This document shows, piece after piece, positions 12,801 through 13,693 of a stretch of DNA of 13,693 nucleotides (within the stretch, counting starts at the first letter, position 1; every line of letters starts with the position of its first letter). The translations under genes were made by a program, and so were the position numbers. The stretch is from JALORV01 sp035429725 (GTDB taxonomy: Bacteria; Pseudomonadota; Gammaproteobacteria; Burkholderiales; Burkholderiaceae_F): positions 1 to 13,693 of the forward strand of contig DAOMFI010000081.1 of assembly GCA_035429725.1 (NCBI GenBank). The letters are read 5' to 3'. The notes under the pieces are model-generated. The model was not told where the DNA came from, did no database searches, and saw only the letters and a program-made list of their open reading frames with translations.

Positions 12801-13693
12801 ACGACTCTCGTCCCGAGATCCCGGGCCGGCGGCGCGCCATCCAGTCGATCGCCGCCGCCATTGGCATGCCCTCGCTCGCCGTCGCGCAGGGAACGCCGCC
12901 CAAGGTATTGCGCTACGCCTTTCCCATCGCCGAGACCGGCATGGACCCGGTGGCACTGTCGGACCTCTATTCGCGGATCCTGACGGCGCACATTTACGAG
13001 AACTTCTACGACTACGACCACCTGGCGCGGCCGTTCCGGATCCGCCCCTGCACCGCGGCCGGAATGCCGGAAGTCTCGGACGATTTCCGCACCTACACCG
13101 TTCGCATCAAGCCGGGCATCTTCTTCCAGGACGACCCGGTCTTCAAAGGCAGCAAGCGCGAACTCGTCGCGCAGGACTACGTGTACTCGTGGAAGCGCTT
13201 CTTCGACCCGCGCTGGAAGGCGCCCGCGTTCGCCACGCTCAACGAGCTGAAGATGCTCGGAATGGGTGCGCTGCGCGACGCCGCCATCAAGGAAAAGAAG
13301 CCGTTCGACTATGACACCGAGGTCGAAGGCATGCGCGCACTCGACCGCTACACGGTGCGCTTCCGCTTTGCCGAGCCGCAGCCACGCTTCATCCAGACGA
13401 TGGCCGGCGGCGACCTGTGGGGCGCCGTCGCGCGCGAGGTGATCGAGGCCTACGGTGACGACACCGCAGCGCACCCGATCGGCACCGGGCCGTTCCGGCT
13501 GGCCGAGTGGCGCCGCTCGTCGAAGATCGTGCTGGTGCGAAATCCGACCTACCGTCACGTCGTCTACGACTGCGAGCCCAACGCCGACGATGCCGAAGGC
13601 CAGGCCCTGCTGGCGAAGTTCAAGGGCCGCACGCTGCCGATGATCGATCGCGTCGAAGTCTCGGTGATCGAGGAACAGCAGCCACGCTGGCTG
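12797..13693 (+). CDS. Family 5 extracellular substrate-binding protein, copy 3 (3' end outside window)
   Basis: A third paralogue is open from ATG at 12797 to the window end: 299 codons, about half the expected length of 610. The ATGA at 12797-12800 overlaps the stop of copy 2, with AAAGAGA as a weak ribosome binding site. The N-terminus GRRRAIQSIAAAIGMPSLAVA (10-30) is twin-arginine-like, with likely cleavage after AVA. It shares VRIKPGIFFQDDPVFKG, RELVAQDYVYSWKRFFDPRW, HPIGTGPFRLAEWRRSSK and LPMIDRVEVSVIEEQQPRWL with copy 2. It differs by two cysteines, Cys85 and Cys259, in the mature part, where copies 1 and 2 have none in the matching region. It is truncated only by the window, not by a mutation that can be seen. 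Confidence 0.93.
   Translation, partial: MNDSRPEIPGRRRAIQSIAAAIGMPSLAVAQGTPPKVLRYAFPIAETGMDPVALSDLYSRILTAHIYENFYDYDHLARPFRIRPCTAAGMPEVSDDFRTYTVRIKPGIFFQDDPVFKGSKRELVAQDYVYSWKRFFDPRWKAPAFATLNELKMLGMGALRDAAIKEKKPFDYDTEVEGMRALDRYTVRFRFAEPQPRFIQTMAGGDLWGAVAREVIEAYGDDTAAHPIGTGPFRLAEWRRSSKIVLVRNPTYRHVVYDCEPNADDAEGQALLAKFKGRTLPMIDRVEVSVIEEQQPRWL

Noticed and set aside
11955..12956. Minus-strand open frame of about 333 codons under binding-protein copies 2 and 3
   Set aside because: It is a shadow of two well-supported genes and crosses their junction.
1..13693. CRISPR array, tRNA or rRNA genes, insertion sequences, attachment sites
   Set aside because: No regularly spaced repeats, cloverleaf sequences, transposase motifs or terminal inverted repeats were seen. 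Gene density and composition look uniform.

Overview
The window is high-GC DNA with dense, often overlapping genes. It looks chromosomal and most likely comes from a betaproteobacterium of the order Burkholderiales. The main argument is gene content and order: an ECF-type sigma factor, a DUF3619 protein, a DUF3106 protein and an RDD membrane protein lie divergently next to an ilvI-ilvH acetolactate synthase operon, and a protein with the FFLEELY motif follows. To my knowledge this is a Burkholderiales arrangement. I see no tRNA, rRNA, insertion sequence, phage gene or CRISPR array.

Region 1 (1-2428, minus strand) is branched-chain amino acid biosynthesis. It holds the catalytic subunit of acetohydroxyacid synthase (ilvI) and the start of its valine-sensing regulatory subunit (ilvH, cut by the window start). 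Between them is a 46-codon frame joined to both genes by ATGA overlaps, with a strong stem-loop inside it. Upstream of ilvI is a leader of about 140 nt with a candidate promoter.

Region 2 (2429-4440, plus strand) is a compact four-gene cluster: ECF sigma factor, single-pass membrane protein (DUF3619), exported helical protein (DUF3106) and RDD membrane protein. The layout resembles sigma/anti-sigma/periplasmic-sensor modules. That reading is inference, and this is the best candidate in the window for an undescribed regulatory system.

Region 3 (4461-13693) is a peptide-type ABC import locus. On the minus strand run two permeases, a fused double ATPase and a short FFLEELY-motif gene of unknown role. 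On the plus strand, from the same 118-bp divergent region, run three tandem paralogous substrate-binding proteins with overlapping stop and start codons and twin-arginine-like N-termini; the third is cut by the window end. The subunit layout resembles YejABEF-type importers. One set of membrane and ATPase subunits probably serves several binding proteins. An intrinsic-terminator-like hairpin between the second permease and the ATPase may lower ATPase expression.
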